DNA of 64,000 nt from Dyella sp. BiH032 (GCF_031954525.1 NZ_CP134867.1:930001-994000), one strand, 5' to 3'; counted from the stretch's first letter, positions 7,222-16,894 are shown. Made by a program: numbers and translations. The notes: generated by a model not told the origin, from the sequence alone.

Positions 7222-8448
7222 ATGTCCGACACCTTCGCTCCCACGCCGCCCGCCGCACCGCCGCGCCTCCTGCGCGAGCGGGTCGCCGGCGGTCACGGCA
7301 AGGTCACCAACATCGAGCTGTTCTTCGACCTGGTGTTCGTCTACGGCGTCACCCAGCTTTCGCACACGCTGCTGCACGACCTGAGCCTGCCCGGCGCCGT
7401 CCAGGTGCTGTTGCTCTTCCTCGCCCTGTGGTGGGTATGGATCTTCACCGGCTGGGTCACCAACTGGCTGGATCCGGACCGCATCGCCGTGCGCGCCCTG
7501 ATGCTGGCGCTGACCTTCGCCGGACTGCTGCTTTCCGTTGCGCTGCCGGAGGCGTTCGAAGCGCGCGGTGTGCTGTTTGCCGCCGCCTACGTGTCGATGC
7601 AGGTGGGCCGTTCGGCGTTCATGGTGTGGGCATTGCGGTTTGGCGGTACCGCCGCGCAACGGCGCAACTTCACCCGCATCCTGCTCTGGCTGGCCGTGAC
7701 CGGCGCGTGCTGGCTCACCGGCGCGTGGCAGGACGGCGCGACGCGGTTCCTCTGGTGGATCGTCGCCCTCGGCATCGAGTACCTGGGGCCGGCGGCTTAC
7801 TTCTACGTGCCCGGGCTGGGCCGCTCCACCACGGCCGACTGGAACGTGGAGGGCGGCCATTTCGCCGAACGCTGCAGCCTGTTCGTGATCATCGCGCTGG
7901 GCGAATCGCTGGTGGTCACCGGATCAAGCTTCGCCGCGTCCCACGCCATCGGCGAGGCGGCGCCCGCTTTCATCGCGGCCTTCCTGGGCTGCGTGGCGAT
8001 GTGGTGGATCTATTTCGACCTGGGCGCCGAGCGCGGCAGCCGCGCCATCCGCCATGCCGCGGACCCAGGGCGCACCGCGCGCCTGGCCTATACGTACCTG
8101 CACCTGCCGATCGTCGCCGGCATCATCGTGAGCGCGGTGGGCGACGAGTTGAGCCTCAGTCATCCGCACGCCCGCGGGGACATGGCTTCCGTCGCGGTGC
8201 TGATCGGCGGGCCGATGCTCTATCTGTTGGGCAATGCGCTGTTCAAGTCGGCGGTCAACGGCCTGCACTTTCCCTTGTCCCACCTGGTGGGGCTGGTGCT
8301 GCTGGCCTTTCTCGTCGCGCCGGCTTTCCTGCTGTCCGTGTTCTGGATCGCCGCACTGACCACGGCCGTGCTGTTGGTGGTTGCCGTGTGGGAGACGCAG
8401 TCATTGCGTGCGCTGCGCCAGGAGCTTGCCGGCGAAGAAGCTCACTGA
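7222..8448 (+). CDS. Low temperature requirement A (LtrA) membrane protein
   Basis: 408 residues with about ten to eleven membrane helices. The LtrA hallmark NIELFFDLVFVYGVTQLS is close to the N-terminus (about residues 30-47), and IALGESLVVTGSS marks the second half. An upstream in-frame start at 7147 exists, but AAGGA before the ATG at 7222 and the family N-terminus favour 7222. LtrA was named in Listeria for growth in the cold; its molecular role is unknown. The last bases overlap the end of the convergent panE-like gene by seven. Confidence 0.92.
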   Translation: MSDTFAPTPPAAPPRLLRERVAGGHGKVTNIELFFDLVFVYGVTQLSHTLLHDLSLPGAVQVLLLFLALWWVWIFTGWVTNWLDPDRIAVRALMLALTFAGLLLSVALPEAFEARGVLFAAAYVSMQVGRSAFMVWALRFGGTAAQRRNFTRILLWLAVTGACWLTGAWQDGATRFLWWIVALGIEYLGPAAYFYVPGLGRSTTADWNVEGGHFAERCSLFVIIALGESLVVTGSSFAASHAIGEAAPAFIAAFLGCVAMWWIYFDLGAERGSRAIRHAADPGRTARLAYTYLHLPIVAGIIVSAVGDELSLSHPHARGDMASVAVLIGGPMLYLLGNALFKSAVNGLHFPLSHLVGLVLLAFLVAPAFLLSVFWIAALTTAVLLVVAVWETQSLRALRQELAGEEAH

Positions 8449-9452
8449 GCCCGGCGCAGTTCCGCCAGCAGTTCTGCGGCCGTCCAGGTGGACGGCGTGG
8501 CTTCGGCCGCGTGCACCAGTGCCGCGATGCGTGCGTTGACCGGCGCGTGTCGGCCGGCCTTCGCAGCGAGGTCGACGATGGCGCCGTGCAGCGCGTCGAC
8601 TTCGGTGCGGCGGCCCGCGCGGAGGTCTTCCCAGGTGGATGAGCGCGCATGCGGGTCGATTGCCAGCATGCGCGAGGCAATGCGCGCGAACAGCGCGTCC
8701 GGCAGCGCAAGCAGGGCGGGCAGCCAGCGCGTCGGCAGCGGCGTGAGCGTAGCCACCGGCAGGCCTAGCGCAGCGAATACGGCCAGCGCTTCACGCTGCG
8801 CGAGCGCGAGGCAACGGCGCCAGTCGCGGCGCGCCAGCTCTTCGCGCAGCGGCAGGCCGGAGAGCGCATTGATGGCGTTGTTGAGATTGAAGAGCAGCTT
8901 GGCCCGCTGCACGGCGGGCATGTCGCGTCGGCGCTGCAACGGCAGGCCGGCGGCGGCGAAGGCAGCAAGGTAGCGTTCGAGCGCCGGATGATCCTCCGCC
9001 ATCAGGTCTCCGCCCGAGCCCTGATGGAAGCTGCCCGGCTCGCGCTGCAGCACGTTGAACGGAACCATGCCGGCCAGCACGGTGCGGCCGGGCAGGGCGG
9101 CGCGCAGGACGTCCGCGTTGGCCAGGCCATTCTGGAAACTGACCACGATGCCGTCCGGCGGCAGCACGCCGGACAGCTCACACGCGACCTGTGGCGTATC
9201 CGCGGTCTTCACCGTGACTAGCACCAGCGGGGCCGCCGCCGCCGCGGGCGAGGTGCTCACGTCGAGCTCGCTGCCGTCGAGCTTGCGGTGGTAGCCATAC
9301 AGATCGGTGAGCGTCATGCCGTGGGCACGCAATGTCTCGGCCATGCGCGGCCGCGCGATGAAGCGCACCGCCGCGTGGCCGTGCAGGCGGCCACCGAGAT
9401 AGCCGCCGACGCTGCCCGTGCCGTAGATGACGATGTCCGGCGCCGGGTTCAC
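8442..9452 (-). CDS. Ketopantoate reductase (ApbA/PanE)-like oxidoreductase
   Basis: 336 residues. The N-terminal Rossmann motif YGTGSVGGYLGG (about residues 10-20) binds NADP. VKTADT and SFQNGLAN follow, and the C-terminal helical domain has KLLFNLNNAINALSG, matching the catalytic Lys and Asn/Ser residues of PanE (2-dehydropantoate 2-reductase, pantothenate pathway). It starts at a GTG overlapping the stop of the upstream FAD dehydrogenase (GTGA), so the two are co-translated. The reading frame stays open far upstream, but that is the antisense shadow of neighbouring genes. It may be a paralogue with another 2-oxoacid substrate, since the partner is not a pantothenate gene. Confidence 0.85.
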   Translation of the reverse strand: MNPAPDIVIYGTGSVGGYLGGRLHGHAAVRFIARPRMAETLRAHGMTLTDLYGYHRKLDGSELDVSTSPAAAAAPLVLVTVKTADTPQVACELSGVLPPDGIVVSFQNGLANADVLRAALPGRTVLAGMVPFNVLQREPGSFHQGSGGDLMAEDHPALERYLAAFAAAGLPLQRRRDMPAVQRAKLLFNLNNAINALSGLPLREELARRDWRRCLALAQREALAVFAALGLPVATLTPLPTRWLPALLALPDALFARIASRMLAIDPHARSSTWEDLRAGRRTEVDALHGAIVDLAAKAGRHAPVNARIAALVHAAEATPSTWTAAELLAELRRAQ

Positions 9453-11107
9453 GCCACCGCCGCCGCGGCCGCGCGGCCCGCGACGCGTCCGGAGAAGATA
9501 CAGCCGCCCAGGAAACTGCCTTCCAGCGCGCGGTAGCCGTGCAGGCCGCCGCCGCCGAAGCCGGCGGCTTCGCCCACGGCGTACAGGCCGGGCAGCGGAT
9601 GTCCGTCCGGTGCCAGCACGCGCGCCTGCAGATCGGTTTCCAGGCCGCCCAGCGTCTTGCGGGTGAGGACATGCAGCCGCACCGCGATCAGCGGCCCGTT
9701 CGCCGGGTCCAGCATGCGGTGTGGCTTGGCCACGCGCACCAGCTTGTCGCCGCGGTAGCGGCGTGCGTTGTGGATGGCCATGACCTGGCCGTCCTTGGCG
9801 TACGGGTTGTCGAACTGGCGGTCGCGCGCCTCGATCTCGCGGCGCAGGTCCGCGGTGTCCAGCAGGCCGTTGCCCGCTAGCGCATTCATGCCGGCGACGA
9901 GTTCCTCGAGCGTCTCGCGCACGATGAAGTCCTTGCCGTGCCGCTTGAACGCCTCCACCGGCGCGGGCGCACCTTTGCCGATCGCGCGCCTGGCGACCTG
10001 GCGCCAGCTCTTGCTGGTGAGGTCGGGATTCTGCTCGGAGCCGGACAGCGCGAATTCGCGCCGGATGATCTGCTGGTCGAGCACGAACCAGCTGTAGTCG
10101 TAGCCCGTACGGCGCAGATGGGCGAGCGTGCCCATGGTGTCGAAGCCAGGCCACAGCGGGCCGGGCAGGCGGCGGCCGGTGGCGTCGAGCCACAACGGGG
10201 AGGGGCCCGGCAGGATGCGGATCGCATGACCGGGCCAGATCGGGTTCCAGTTCTCGATGCCTTCCACGTAGTGCCACATGCGGTCGCGGTTGATCAGCTG
10301 CGCTCCGGCGGTCTCGCTGATCGCCAGCATGCGGCCGTCGACATGGGCGGGCACGCCGCAGAGCATGTGCGCCGGCGGCGGGCCGAGCCGGCTGGGCCAG
10401 TGCTGGCGCACCAGCTCGTGGTTGGCGCCGATACCGCCGGAGGCGACGATGACCGCCTGCGCGCGCCGCTCGAACTGGCCTGCGATCTCGCGCGAACTCG
10501 GCCGCCCGCGCTCGACGCCATCGGCCGCGAGCACCGCGCCGCGCGCGCCGACCACCGCGCCGCCTTCCACCAGCAGTTCGTCCACGCGATGGCGGAAGGC
10601 GAACTCGATCAGCCCCTTCGCCTCGGCGGCGCGGGCGCGCCGCACGAACGGTTCCAGCACGCCGGGCCCGGTGCCCCAGGTGACGTGGAAGCGCGGCACC
10701 GAGTTGCCGTGCCCGTAGGCGCCATGGCCGCCCCGCTCGGCCCAGCCCACCACCGGAAACCAGCGCATGCCCATGCCGTGCAGCCAGGCACGCTTCTCGC
10801 CGGCCGCGAAATCCACATAGGCTTCGGCCCAGCGCCGTGGCCAGTGGTCTTCGGGCCGGTCGAACGCGGCCGTGCCCATCCAGTCCGCCAGCGCCAAGGC
10901 ATGCGTATCGCGCACGCCCATGCGGCGCTGCTCCGGCGAATCGACGAAGAACAGCCCGCCGAACGACCAGAAGGCCTGGCCGCCCAGGCTCTGCTCCGGC
11001 TCTTGGTCGAGCACGAGGACCCGGCGGCCGGCATCGGCCAGCTCGGTGGCGGCCACCAGCCCGGCGAGGCCGGCCCCGATCACGATCACGTCCCAACCGT
11101 CCCTCAT
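9449..11107 (-). CDS. FAD-binding dehydrogenase (3-ketosteroid dehydrogenase-like)
   Basis: 552 residues. The N-terminal dinucleotide-binding motif GAGLAGLVAATELADAG is followed by GGQAFWSFGG; a central substrate domain follows; and the C-terminal FAD signature is LPGLYAVGEAAGFGGGGLHG. This matches the fumarate-reductase/KstD-like family annotated FAD-binding dehydrogenase (COG3573). No signal peptide is present. It overlaps the ketopantoate-reductase-like gene downstream by four bases. The substrate is unknown; members oxidise or reduce C-C bonds next to a ketone. Confidence 0.88.
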   Translation of the reverse strand: MRDGWDVIVIGAGLAGLVAATELADAGRRVLVLDQEPEQSLGGQAFWSFGGLFFVDSPEQRRMGVRDTHALALADWMGTAAFDRPEDHWPRRWAEAYVDFAAGEKRAWLHGMGMRWFPVVGWAERGGHGAYGHGNSVPRFHVTWGTGPGVLEPFVRRARAAEAKGLIEFAFRHRVDELLVEGGAVVGARGAVLAADGVERGRPSSREIAGQFERRAQAVIVASGGIGANHELVRQHWPSRLGPPPAHMLCGVPAHVDGRMLAISETAGAQLINRDRMWHYVEGIENWNPIWPGHAIRILPGPSPLWLDATGRRLPGPLWPGFDTMGTLAHLRRTGYDYSWFVLDQQIIRREFALSGSEQNPDLTSKSWRQVARRAIGKGAPAPVEAFKRHGKDFIVRETLEELVAGMNALAGNGLLDTADLRREIEARDRQFDNPYAKDGQVMAIHNARRYRGDKLVRVAKPHRMLDPANGPLIAVRLHVLTRKTLGGLETDLQARVLAPDGHPLPGLYAVGEAAGFGGGGLHGYRALEGSFLGGCIFSGRVAGRAAAAAVA

Positions 11108-11288
11108 GCCTCGCTCCCCACGGCGGATGTGCGCGCCAACTTAGCCGCTTGGCCGGCCGCTGCCTATGCGCGACGCCACATGTGACCGATGGCACGGCAT
11201 GACGGCCGGCCCATGTCGGGTCAGCGCGCCGGGTGCATCGTGGCGCCATGCCCGGCTGAGGGGCCGGGGCACCACGAGGGAGGTGTCT

Positions 11289-12110
11289 ATGCGTTTCCGA
11301 TTCGCGCCCGTCGCGTTCGCCCTGGGCCTGGCGCTCGGCGCGCCGGTCCAGGCCCGCGATCTGCACATCAATCATGAGTCCTGCGGCTACGAGACGCCCT
11401 ACGACGTGCAGGTGGATGCCGCCGGCATTCGCTTCGAGCGCGCAGACGGCGCGCCGAACCAGGTCTTCATGCATGACGGACGCCTGCGGGTGGACGGACG
11501 CGACGTCGCCGTCTCGACCGACGACGCGGCGCGCCTGCGGCAGTACGAGGACAAGGTGCGCGCCCTGCTGCCGGAAGTGGCCGGCATCGCGCGCGAAGGC
11601 GTGGAAGTCGGCTTTGCCGCGATGCGCGTGGTGACCATGACGTTCGCGGAAAGCGAGAGCGAGCGCCGCGAGCTGGTCGGCAGGCTCGATCGCCGGCGCG
11701 CGCAGGCCCTGGCGGACATCGATGGCTCGCTGGGTCGCGGCGTGTGGAAACACGAAGCCATCAGCGAGTCCTTGAGCGACAGCGTGCAGGAATCCGTCGG
11801 CGACCTGGTCGGCAAGGTCACCGGCAGCGCGGTGTCGGCGGCGCTGAGCGGCGACAAGGCCAAGGTGGCGGCGCTGGAGGCGCGTGCCGATTCGCTGGAC
11901 AAGTCCATCGACAAGGAAATCAACGTCCGCGCCGATCATCTGAGCCAGCGCGCCCAGGCCTTGTGCCCGCGCCTGCAGGCGCTGGACGGATTGCAGCAGC
12001 AGTTCCAGTTCCGCCTGGCCGATGGCTCGCGGCTGCAACTGGTGCGGTGGAACAAGGACGACAACAACAAAGTGCCGGCCAAGAAGGAACCGGACGTCGC
12101 CTCGCGCTGA
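11289..12110 (+). CDS. DUF2884 (YggN-type) periplasmic protein, second paralogue
   Basis: 273 residues: a signal peptide ending near VQA (residue 21), HESCGYETPYDVQVD, HDGRLRVDGRDV, long amphipathic helices and a final Cys in QALCPRLQAL, followed by a charged, Lys-rich tail. The domain order matches the gene at 4470-5234, down to the two Cys and the HDG...DG turn, so they are paralogues about 6 kb apart. GGGAGG precedes the ATG. A hairpin with a T-run follows. Function unknown. Confidence 0.87.
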   Translation: MRFRFAPVAFALGLALGAPVQARDLHINHESCGYETPYDVQVDAAGIRFERADGAPNQVFMHDGRLRVDGRDVAVSTDDAARLRQYEDKVRALLPEVAGIAREGVEVGFAAMRVVTMTFAESESERRELVGRLDRRRAQALADIDGSLGRGVWKHEAISESLSDSVQESVGDLVGKVTGSAVSAALSGDKAKVAALEARADSLDKSIDKEINVRADHLSQRAQALCPRLQALDGLQQQFQFRLADGSRLQLVRWNKDDNNKVPAKKEPDVASR

Positions 12111-12160
12111 GCGGGGCCACCGGGGCGCTCCGGGCCTCTCCCTCGCGGGCCGCCCCCTCC

Positions 12161-12190
12161 GCCGCGTCCTTCCCCAGGGCGCGGCTTTTT
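12161..12190 (+). terminator. Rho-independent terminator after DUF2884 gene
   Basis: GCCGCG (12161-12166) pairs with CGCGGC (12180-12185) across a 13-base loop, directly followed by TTTTT. The stem is short, but its position just downstream of a stop codon is right. Confidence 0.5.
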
Positions 12191-12276
12191 CATGCGCTTT
12201 CGTGCGGCATGCATGTCTGCGGCGCATGGCCGCCTGTTAGGCTTCGCGTCTGTTGCCACCGGACGGATTCCGAGCC

Positions 12277-13101
12277 ATGCACGATTTCCTGGCGCGCCTG
12301 CATTTCTCCGAGAACGCGATCCAGCATCTGCTCAACATCGGTACCGCGCTGCTGATCCTGCTGATCGGCATCTGGATCGCGGCGCGGGTCGCCAACTTCG
12401 CGCAGCGCGCAATGCAGCGCGCGAAGTTCGACCCCACCCTGAGCGGCTTTCTGCGCAACCTCATCAACGGCGTCCTGATCGTGCTGCTGGTGGTCATGGC
12501 GCTGCAGCAGGCCGGCGTGCCGGCCGCGCCGCTGATCGCCGCGCTCAGCACCGCCGGCCTGGCCATCGGCCTGGCCCTGCAGGGCTCGCTGAGCAATCTC
12601 GCCTGGGGTGTGCTGCTGATCGTGTTCCGCCCGTTCCGCGTGGGCGACTTCATCCACGCCGGCGGCATCGACGGCACGGTCGACAGCATCAACCTGATGC
12701 ATACGCTGCTGGTGCTGCCGGACAACCGCGAGGCCGTGGTGCCCAACGGCAAGATCGGCGCCGACGCCATCATCAACTTCAACCGTCGCGGCACGCGCCG
12801 CTTCGAGCTGAAGGTGGGCATCGGCTACGGCGACGACATCGGCAAGGCGATGCGAGCGGTGAGCGAACTGTTCGCGGCTGACGAGCGCATCCTGCGCGAT
12901 CCGGAGCCGGGCGTATGGACCGAGTCGCTGGGCGACAGTTCGGTCAACCTGGTCGTGCGCGCCTTCGTACGCAGCGGCGATTTCTGGGCGACCCAGACCG
13001 ACCTGCTGCGCCGGATCAAGGAACGCTTCGACGCCGAGGGCATCACCATTCCATTCCCGCAACGGGAACTGCGAGTCGTGCAGGGGAAGCTGCCCGACTG
13101 A
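12277..13101 (+). CDS. Small-conductance mechanosensitive channel, MscS family
   Basis: 274 residues, close to the size of E. coli MscS. Two N-terminal helices lead to the pore-lining TM3 with Ala/Gly packing (AGLAIGLALQGSLSNLAWG, about residues 95-115). The beta domain then has RPFRVGDFI, VVPNGKI and IINFNRR, as in MscS. A TTG lies in frame 24 bases upstream; the ATG at 12277 gives a normal N-terminus. The channel releases osmolytes on hypo-osmotic shock from the inner membrane as a heptamer. It is transcribed alone. Confidence 0.95.
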   Translation: MHDFLARLHFSENAIQHLLNIGTALLILLIGIWIAARVANFAQRAMQRAKFDPTLSGFLRNLINGVLIVLLVVMALQQAGVPAAPLIAALSTAGLAIGLALQGSLSNLAWGVLLIVFRPFRVGDFIHAGGIDGTVDSINLMHTLLVLPDNREAVVPNGKIGADAIINFNRRGTRRFELKVGIGYGDDIGKAMRAVSELFAADERILRDPEPGVWTESLGDSSVNLVVRAFVRSGDFWATQTDLLRRIKERFDAEGITIPFPQRELRVVQGKLPD

Positions 13102-13115
13102 CGCTCTATCCCTTT

Positions 13116-13281
13116 CTCCTCTCCGGGGAGAGGGCCGGGGGGGCGAGGGGCCGGGCGGACCGTAGAAGCCGGACAGCAAGCGGGCCCCACCCTGGCAAGC
13201 CGGTTTCCACGGGCCCGCCCCCCATCCGACTGACCGCAACCGAATCCCCACCGGGCCGGCACCTTCTCCCCGGAGAGAAGG
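13116..13281. repeat. REP-like inverted pair (REPIN-like) upstream of aceF
   Basis: Left unit: CCTCTCC-GG-GGAGAGG at 13118-13133, followed by the GGGCGAGGGG tail. Right unit: CCTTCTC-CCCGGA-GAGAAGG at 13262-13281. The two units are inverted copies, so the whole 160 bp could also fold as one long cruciform with an inner GCGGGCCC/GGGCCCGC pair. This is the CCTCTCC..GGAGAGG..GGGTGAGGGG class of REP elements common in Xanthomonadales. The 310 bp between mscS and aceF otherwise hold no gene. Confidence 0.7.
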
Positions 13282-13414
13282 GGTTGCATACGTATGCGCA
13301 TGGTCCCCTGCGACCAAGATCGATCCAGACGGGCCGGCGTGCCTTCGCTATGATTGGGCTCTTGCGCGCCGCCATCCCCCGGGCGTTGCGCCATCGCCAT
13401 CCGCAGGAGAAATC

Positions 13415-15103
13415 ATGGCCGACCTGAAAGAAGCCCGCGTGCCCGATATCGGACACGACAATGTCCCGGTAATCGAGGTGCTGGTGAAGCCTGGCGACAA
13501 GGTCGCGAAGGAACAGGGCCTGGTAACCCTGGAGTCGGACAAGGCCACGATGGAAGTGCCCGCGCCGTTCGCCGGCACGGTCAAGGAAGTGAAGCTCAAG
13601 GTGGGCGACGAGGTGTCCGAGGGCGCCCTGATCGCCATCATCGAGGCTGACGAGGCTTCCGCCCCGGCCGCCGCGCCCAAGCCGGCCGCTCCCGCGCCGG
13701 CCCCGGCGCCCGCCGCTGCTCCCGCCAAGGCCGCCGAGCCCGCCCGCACGGCGGCGGCCCCCGCTGCCGGCGGCGGCGTGCGCGAGGCCCGCGTTCCCGA
13801 TATCGGCGGCCACGAGGGCGTGCCGGTGATCGAGGTGCTGGTGAAGGTCGGCGACGCCGTCGCCAAGGACCAGAGCCTGATCACCCTGGAATCCGACAAG
13901 GCCACGATGGAAGTGCCGGCACCGTTCGGCGGCGTGGTCAAGGAACTGAAGGTCAAGGTCGGCGACGAGCTCTCCGAAGGCGCCGTCATCGCGCTGATCG
14001 AAAGCGCCGATGGCGCTCCGGCCGCTGCGCCTGCGCCGGCCCCCGCTCCTGCCAGGGCCGAGGCGCCCAAGGTCGAGGAGAAGCCCGCGCCGATCGGCGG
14101 CCGCGGCATCCTGCCGGGCAACGCGCCGGAGGGCGACGTCGCGCCGACCGCGCGCCCGCCGTTCGATTCGCGCATCGTCATGCCGGGCGACGCACCCTAC
14201 GCCAGCCCGGCGATCCGCGCCTTCGCGCGCGAGCTGGGCGTGGACGTCCGCCAGGTGAAGGGCAGCGGCCGCGGTGGCCGCATCGTGCGCGAGGACGTCA
14301 CCTCCTACGTCAAGCACGCGCTGGCCTCAGGCGCGCGTCCGAGCGGCGCCGCGCAGCCGGCCGGCGGCGGCCTCAACCTGCTGCCGTGGCCCAAGGTCGA
14401 CTTCGCCAAGTTCGGCGAGATCGAAGAGAAGCCGCTCTCGCGCATCCAGAAGATCTCGGGCGCCAACCTCGCGCGCAACTGGGCGATGATCCCGCACGTC
14501 ACGCAGCACGAGGACGCGGACATCACCGAGCTGGAAGCTTTCCGCAAGAAGCTCGGCGAGGAGAACAAGGACCTCAAGATCACCCCGCTGGTGTTCCAGA
14601 TCAAGGCGGTGGTCGCGGCGCTGAAGAAGTTCCCGCAGTTCAACGCCTCGCTGGACGAGACCGGCGAGAAGCTGATCCTCAAGAAGTACTTCCACATCGG
14701 CATCGCCGTGGACACGCCGGACGGCCTGGTCGTGCCGGTGATCCGCGACTGCGACAAGAAGGGCCTGCTCGACCTCGCCGTCGAGCTGGGCGAGATCTCC
14801 AAGAAGGCGCGCGAGAAGAAGCTCGGCCCGAACGACATGTCCGGCGGCTGCTTCTCGATCTCCTCGCTGGGCGGCATCGGCGGCACCGCGTTCACGCCGA
14901 TCGTCAACGCGCCCGAAGTGGCCATCCTGGGCGTTTCCAAGGCGCAGACCAAGCCGGTGTGGAACGGCAAGGAATTCGCGCCGCGCCTGATCCTGCCGCT
15001 GTCGCTGAGCTACGACCACCGCGTGATCGACGGCGCCTTGGCCGCGCGCTTCGCCTCCTTCCTCGCCACCCAGCTCGGCGACATCCGCCGCCTGCTGCTC
15101 TGA
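13415..15103 (+). CDS. aceF: Pyruvate dehydrogenase E2, dihydrolipoyl acetyltransferase
   Basis: 562 residues. Two lipoyl domains (about 1-80 and 120-200) carry the lipoylated Lys in [10 protein letters not shown] at residues 43 and 162, separated by Ala/Pro-rich flexible linkers. A peripheral-subunit-binding domain follows (about 262-300, [14 protein letters not shown]...GRGGRI). The catalytic domain ends with the active-site [10 protein letters not shown] motif (His535, Asp539). It transfers acetyl groups to CoA in the pyruvate dehydrogenase complex. AGGAG is upstream of the ATG. lpdA follows after 18 bases as one operon; aceE is absent, so E1 is encoded elsewhere. Confidence 0.97.
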   Translation: MADLKEARVPDIGHDNVPVIEVLVKPGDKVAKEQGLVTLESDKATMEVPAPFAGTVKEVKLKVGDEVSEGALIAIIEADEASAPAAAPKPAAPAPAPAPAAAPAKAAEPARTAAAPAAGGGVREARVPDIGGHEGVPVIEVLVKVGDAVAKDQSLITLESDKATMEVPAPFGGVVKELKVKVGDELSEGAVIALIESADGAPAAAPAPAPAPARAEAPKVEEKPAPIGGRGILPGNAPEGDVAPTARPPFDSRIVMPGDAPYASPAIRAFARELGVDVRQVKGSGRGGRIVREDVTSYVKHALASGARPSGAAQPAGGGLNLLPWPKVDFAKFGEIEEKPLSRIQKISGANLARNWAMIPHVTQHEDADITELEAFRKKLGEENKDLKITPLVFQIKAVVAALKKFPQFNASLDETGEKLILKKYFHIGIAVDTPDGLVVPVIRDCDKKGLLDLAVELGEISKKAREKKLGPNDMSGGCFSISSLGGIGGTAFTPIVNAPEVAILGVSKAQTKPVWNGKEFAPRLILPLSLSYDHRVIDGALAARFASFLATQLGDIRRLLL

Positions 15104-15121
15104 CGGGGAGGAACCGACGAC

Positions 15122-16894
15122 ATGGCTAACACGATCGAAGTGAAAGTCCCCGACATCGGCGGCCACGACAACGTGCCGGTGATCGAGGTGCTGGTGAAGG
15201 CCGGCGACACCGTGACCAAGGACCAGAGCCTGATCACGCTGGAGTCGGACAAGGCGACGATGGAGATCCCGTCGAGCGCGGCCGGCACCATCAAGGAGCT
15301 GAAGGTGAAGGTGGGCGACGAGCTGTCCGAAGGCGCCGTCATCGCCATCCTCGAAGTGTCCGGCGATGCCGCCGCGCCCAAGGCCGAAGCGCCGAAGGCC
15401 GCCGCGCCCGCACCGGCACCCGCGCCTGCACCGGCTGCCAAGGCGCCCGCGCCGCAGGCCGCCGGCGCCAGCGGCCGCACTGCGGACATCGAGTGCAAGC
15501 TGGTGGTGCTCGGCTCCGGTCCGGGCGGCTATACGGCCGCGTTCCGCGCCGCCGACCTGGGCGTGGACACCGTGCTGGTGGAACGCTACGCGACGCTCGG
15601 CGGCGTATGCCTCAACGTGGGCTGCATCCCGTCCAAGGCGCTGCTGCATGCCGCCGCCGTGATCGATGAGGCGGAGGCGATGGCCGCGCACGGCGTCAGC
15701 TTCGGCAAGCCCAAGCTCGACCTGGACAAGCTGCGCTCGTTCAAGAACAAGGTGGTCGGCCAGCTCACCGGCGGCCTGGCCAGCATGGCCAAGCAGCGCA
15801 AGGTGCGCACCGTGCAGGGCGTGGGCAGCTTCGTGTCGCCGCACGAGATGGAAGTGGAGACGGCCGAAGGCAAGAAGCTGATCCGCTTCGAGTACGCCAT
15901 CATCGCGGCCGGTTCGCAGTCGGTGAAACTGCCGGCGTTCCCCTGGGACGACGACCGCATCGTCGATTCCACCGGCGCGCTGGAACTGAAGGACGTGCCC
16001 GGCAAGCTGCTCGTGGTAGGCGGCGGCATCATCGGCCTGGAAATGGCCACCGTGTACTCCGCGCTCGGCAGCGAAGTGACCGTAGTCGAGTTCATGGACC
16101 AGATCATCCCCGGCGCCGACGCCGACCTGATCAAGCCGCTGGCCAAGCGCCTGGGCGGCAAGCTCAAGGGCGTGCACCTGAAGACCAAGGTGGTCGAGGC
16201 CAAGGCCACCAAGAAGGGCATCGAGGTCAGCTACGAAGGCGAGAGCATCCCCGAGACCAAGCTGTTCGACCGCGTGCTGGTCTCCGTGGGCCGTTCGCCG
16301 AACGGCGGCAAGATCGGCGCGGACAAGGCCGGCGTCGCGGTGACCGAGCGCGGCTTCATCAATGTCGACACGCAGATGCGCACCAACGTGCCGCACATCT
16401 TCGCCATCGGCGACCTGGTGGGCCAGCCGATGCTGGCGCACAAGGCCACCCACGAGGCGCGCGTGGCCGCGGAAGTGGTCGCCGGCATGAAGAGCCATTT
16501 CGATGCGCGCGTGATCCCCTCGGTGGCGTACACCGATCCGGAAATCGCCTGGGTCGGCGTGACCGAGCGCGAAGCGAAGGAAAAAGGCCTGAAGATCGGC
16601 GTGGGCAAGTTCCCGTGGGTGGCCAGCGGCCGCGCCATCGGCATCGACCGCACCGAAGGCTTTACCAAGCTGCTGTTCGACGAGGAAACGCACCGCATCG
16701 TCGGCGGCGCCATCGTCGGCCCGCATGCCGGCGACCTGATCGCCGAGGTCACCCACGCCATCGAGATGGGCAGCGAGGCGGCGGACATCGGCCTTACGAT
16801 CCATCCGCATCCCACGCTGAGCGAATCGATCGGCATGGCGGCGGAGGTGTACGAGGGCACGATCACCGATCTGTACATTCCCAAGCGGAAGTAG
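15122..16894 (+). CDS. lpdA: Dihydrolipoyl dehydrogenase (E3) with N-terminal lipoyl domain
   Basis: 590 residues, about 115 longer than a plain E3. Residues 1-80 are a lipoyl domain (Lys44 in [10 protein letters not shown]); an Ala/Pro linker follows; then FAD-dependent E3 with GSGPGGYTAA, the redox disulfide Cys163/Cys168 in GVCLNVGCIPSK, the NAD-binding GGGIIGLEM and the catalytic HPHPTLSE (His563, Glu568). It reoxidises dihydrolipoamide, and its own lipoyl arm can shuttle within the complex. The fused form is known from Neisseria and Xanthomonadales. It sits directly behind aceF and ends at a strong terminator. Confidence 0.97.
   Translation: MANTIEVKVPDIGGHDNVPVIEVLVKAGDTVTKDQSLITLESDKATMEIPSSAAGTIKELKVKVGDELSEGAVIAILEVSGDAAAPKAEAPKAAAPAPAPAPAPAAKAPAPQAAGASGRTADIECKLVVLGSGPGGYTAAFRAADLGVDTVLVERYATLGGVCLNVGCIPSKALLHAAAVIDEAEAMAAHGVSFGKPKLDLDKLRSFKNKVVGQLTGGLASMAKQRKVRTVQGVGSFVSPHEMEVETAEGKKLIRFEYAIIAAGSQSVKLPAFPWDDDRIVDSTGALELKDVPGKLLVVGGGIIGLEMATVYSALGSEVTVVEFMDQIIPGADADLIKPLAKRLGGKLKGVHLKTKVVEAKATKKGIEVSYEGESIPETKLFDRVLVSVGRSPNGGKIGADKAGVAVTERGFINVDTQMRTNVPHIFAIGDLVGQPMLAHKATHEARVAAEVVAGMKSHFDARVIPSVAYTDPEIAWVGVTEREAKEKGLKIGVGKFPWVASGRAIGIDRTEGFTKLLFDEETHRIVGGAIVGPHAGDLIAEVTHAIEMGSEAADIGLTIHPHPTLSESIGMAAEVYEGTITDLYIPKRK

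Noticed and set aside
8442..12227. A 1261-codon open frame on the minus strand
   Set aside because: Only its 3' third (panE-like) is coding. The rest is Arg/Ala/Gly-rich and runs in another frame of, or antisense to, real genes; the GTGA overlap fixes the true start at 9452.
14327..16810. An 827-codon minus-strand frame across aceF-lpdA
   Set aside because: It is an antisense shadow caused by high GC and strong codon bias; its translation is His/Val/Ala/Gly-rich without domain motifs, while both genes on the plus strand are unmistakable.
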